NCBI RefSeq assembly: GCF_002154695.1
Contig: NZ_MTAV01000268.1
Span: 8,750 to 43,009 of the forward strand
Direction of reading: 5' to 3'
DNA: 34,260 bases
DNA from: Nostoc sp. T09
Lineage (GTDB): Bacteria > Cyanobacteriota > Cyanobacteriia > Cyanobacteriales > Nostocaceae
Both the position numbers and the translations under genes were made by a program. The notes beneath the pieces were generated by a model. It was given only the letters and a program-made list of their open reading frames with translations, had not been told where the DNA came from and searched no databases. Numbering within the stretch: the stretch's first letter is position 1; the number at the start of each line of letters is the position of its first letter. Below, piece by piece: positions 32,804 to 34,260 of the stretch.

Positions 32804-33544
32804 ATGAGGGAACCAGGAAAAAATTTTAAAAACTTGCTTCCCCAAGAAGCACCGCCAGAAGTAGAACGCATGGGACTAACCTGGCTAATTGCCGCAGCGA
32901 TCGCGACTGTAGTGCTGTGGCAAGTCCCAGGAGGCGATTATATTTTATACCCCTTTACTATCCTAGCTACTTGGTTTCATGAAATGGGCCACGGCTTGAT
33001 GGCATTGATATTAGGGGGACAGTTTCAGAAATTACAGATTTTTGGCAATGGTTCCGGTGTAGCAACTTATCGCATCGCTTCGTCATTAGGGCCAATCGGC
33101 CCGGCCTTGGTTGCAGCCGCAGGGCCAATGGGTCCACCGATTGCCGGTGCAGCTTTGATTCTGGCTTCCCGCAGTTTTAAGGCAGCTTCCCTCAGTTTGA
33201 AAATATTAGGGGGTTTTTTGCTGCTTTCCACATTGGTTTGGGTACGCTCGTTATTTGGATTTGTAGCAATTCCCTTACTGGGTTTAATTATCTTGGGTAT
33301 TGCTTTGAAAGCGCCGCGTTGGGTGCAGGGGTTTGGCATTCAATTTCTCGGCGTACAAGCTTGTATAAGTACATACCACCAACTCGATTATTTATTTAGC
33401 TACAGCGCAGGTCCCTTAGGACTTTCCGATACGGCACAAATGCAGCGGTATCTGTTTTTACCTTATTGGTTTTGGGGTGGGTTAATGGCGATCGCATCTT
33501 TGGTGATTTTAGCCCGAAGTCTCCAAGTCGCTTATCGTCATTAA
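32804..33544 (+). CDS. M50-like membrane metalloprotease-family protein
   Basis: A 246-residue integral membrane protein with six or so hydrophobic helices. ATWFHEMGHGLMALILGG holds the HExGH zinc motif (H59, E60, H63) in the second helix, as in site-2-type or M50B-like proteases. The expected second zinc ligand region is less clear; a PxGPxxA-type repeat (SSLGPIGPALVAAAGPMGPPIAG) follows at about 89-111. Whether it is an active protease or a membrane protein of that fold cannot be decided here. ATG at 32804 after AAGGGACTTGACTC, and it follows the FHA gene terminator. Confidence 0.82.
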   Translation: MREPGKNFKNLLPQEAPPEVERMGLTWLIAAAIATVVLWQVPGGDYILYPFTILATWFHEMGHGLMALILGGQFQKLQIFGNGSGVATYRIASSLGPIGPALVAAAGPMGPPIAGAALILASRSFKAASLSLKILGGFLLLSTLVWVRSLFGFVAIPLLGLIILGIALKAPRWVQGFGIQFLGVQACISTYHQLDYLFSYSAGPLGLSDTAQMQRYLFLPYWFWGGLMAIASLVILARSLQVAYRH

Positions 33545-33688
33545 TAATTAACCGCCGATATAGGCACGTGGAAGGCAGCTTCCCACAGGTTATGCCGATA
33601 AATGTTGATAAGATACACTCTAAAGTTTCCCATTGCAAAATAAGTGCAGAATGGAAGATAAAGGGCAATTTAAATCCAGAGTGTGTTC

Positions 33689-34237
33689 ATGACGGCTGAT
33701 GTAACTACGGCTACACCTGATTTTGCGGCATTATCTCAAGCTGCGGCTACTTATCGAGGCGAAGGTGGTAAACTTCCGTCTGCTTCTTTGATGGTGGATG
33801 CGTTGCTAGCAGCAGAAAAAGCTGCCAAGCAGCAACGGCTAACTTATAACTTTGATTCTCTCGTTGGCAAATGGCGGCTTTGCTTTGCTACTGGGACACG
33901 CAAGGTGAGAAAGCGCGGGGGAATTGTCTTAGGTAAGGGTTTGTATATGCCTAAATTTGCCGCAGCGCATATTTCCTTTAGTGCAAGTTCAGAACAGGAT
34001 TTGGGTAGAGGCGAAATAGGAAATCAGGTGCAAGTAGGCCCGGTGTTAGTGAAACTTACGGGGCCAGCAAAATATTTAGGCAAGAAAAATTTATTGGCGT
34101 TTGACTTTACCCAAATGCAAATCAGTCTGTTGAGTCGTGTTGTTTACAACGGACAGATTCGCTCTGGTAAGGTGCAAAACGGAGATTTCTACAACCAGCC
34201 TATCCCTCTTCTGTCACTTTCCGGGTATTCTGAATAA
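33689..34237 (+). CDS. Hypothetical protein, weakly fibrillin/PAP-like
   Basis: From the ATG at 33689 the protein has 182 residues; a GTG at 33683 would add two. It has no signal peptide or clear membrane helix. The segment NFDSLVGKWRLCFATGTRKV recalls the opening of plastid-lipid-associated (PAP/fibrillin) domains, where a W-R-L strand follows a short G-x-W. The strand-rich remainder (HISFSASSEQ, VQVGPVLVKLTGPAKY, LLAFDFTQMQISLL) would fit a lipocalin-like barrel. If so, it binds lipids or carotenoids at thylakoids, but the likeness is slight. It ends 23 bases before the window edge. Confidence 0.6.
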   Translation: MTADVTTATPDFAALSQAAATYRGEGGKLPSASLMVDALLAAEKAAKQQRLTYNFDSLVGKWRLCFATGTRKVRKRGGIVLGKGLYMPKFAAAHISFSASSEQDLGRGEIGNQVQVGPVLVKLTGPAKYLGKKNLLAFDFTQMQISLLSRVVYNGQIRSGKVQNGDFYNQPIPLLSLSGYSE

Positions 34238-34260
34238 AAGAATAAAAAAAGAAAACCCTG

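Noticed and set aside
1-34260. CRISPR array or prophage
   Set aside because: No series of equal direct repeats with unique spacers, and no capsid, portal, terminase or integrase genes. The tandem repeats present have units of 7-9 bases without spacers.

Overview
The window is chromosomal DNA of a filamentous, heterocyst-type cyanobacterium (Nostocales, Nostoc/Anabaena-like). Evidence: very frequent HIP1 octamers (GCGATCGC and partial forms), heptanucleotide tandem repeats of the AATGACT kind, several dispersed palindromes typical of these genomes, a high-light-inducible (HLIP) gene, AAA/CHAT/TPR signalling proteins, and a small gene encoding an RGSGR peptide (patX-like) behind a promoter-like region carrying NtcA-type and DIF-type motifs. 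No rRNA, tRNA, CRISPR array or intact insertion sequence was recognised by eye.

Layout. (1) 1-6472, mostly minus strand: a drug/metabolite-type (EamA) permease with a long coiled-coil N-terminal extension, a PiT phosphate permease, a zinc alcohol dehydrogenase-type enzyme, and a PIN toxin with an excisionase-like HTH antitoxin. (2) 6740-10176, plus strand: an FAD-dependent oxidoreductase, patX, a decayed gene remnant, and a polysaccharide deacetylase. (3) 10330-18939: an XRE regulator, then three large minus-strand genes reading HTH-AAA ATPase, AAA-transmembrane-TPR-periplasmic binding protein fusion, and secreted TPR-CHAT protease, with a divergent small membrane protein at the head. This is the best candidate here for an undescribed multi-component sensing or conflict system. 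(4) 19316-24374: sunset-type lipoprotein, BON protein, aroA, an unknown protein, a thioredoxin-fold protein and an HLIP gene with an HLR1-like site. (5) 24571-27772, a deoxyuridine/thymidylate block: thyX, an orphan DUF433 antitoxin with a truncated partner, a membrane-anchored dCTP-deaminase/dUTPase-like protein, dut and dcd. (6) 27859-34237: a coiled-coil protein, a CobO-like protein without its P-loop, an adenylate kinase paralogue, rph, pgl, a zinc-ribbon/FHA protein, an M50-like membrane protease and an unknown, possibly fibrillin-like, protein.

How the parts relate. Dcd (dCTP to dUTP), Dut (dUTP to dUMP) and ThyX (dUMP to dTMP) form a complete route inside about 3.2 kb, with a membrane-tethered relative of Dcd in the middle. 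The AAA/receptor/CHAT trio reads as ligand sensor, ATPase switch and caspase-like protease, although the CHAT protein carries an apparent signal peptide. patX is expected to feed into HetR-dependent heterocyst patterning. All functions are inferred from motifs read by eye; no database search was run.
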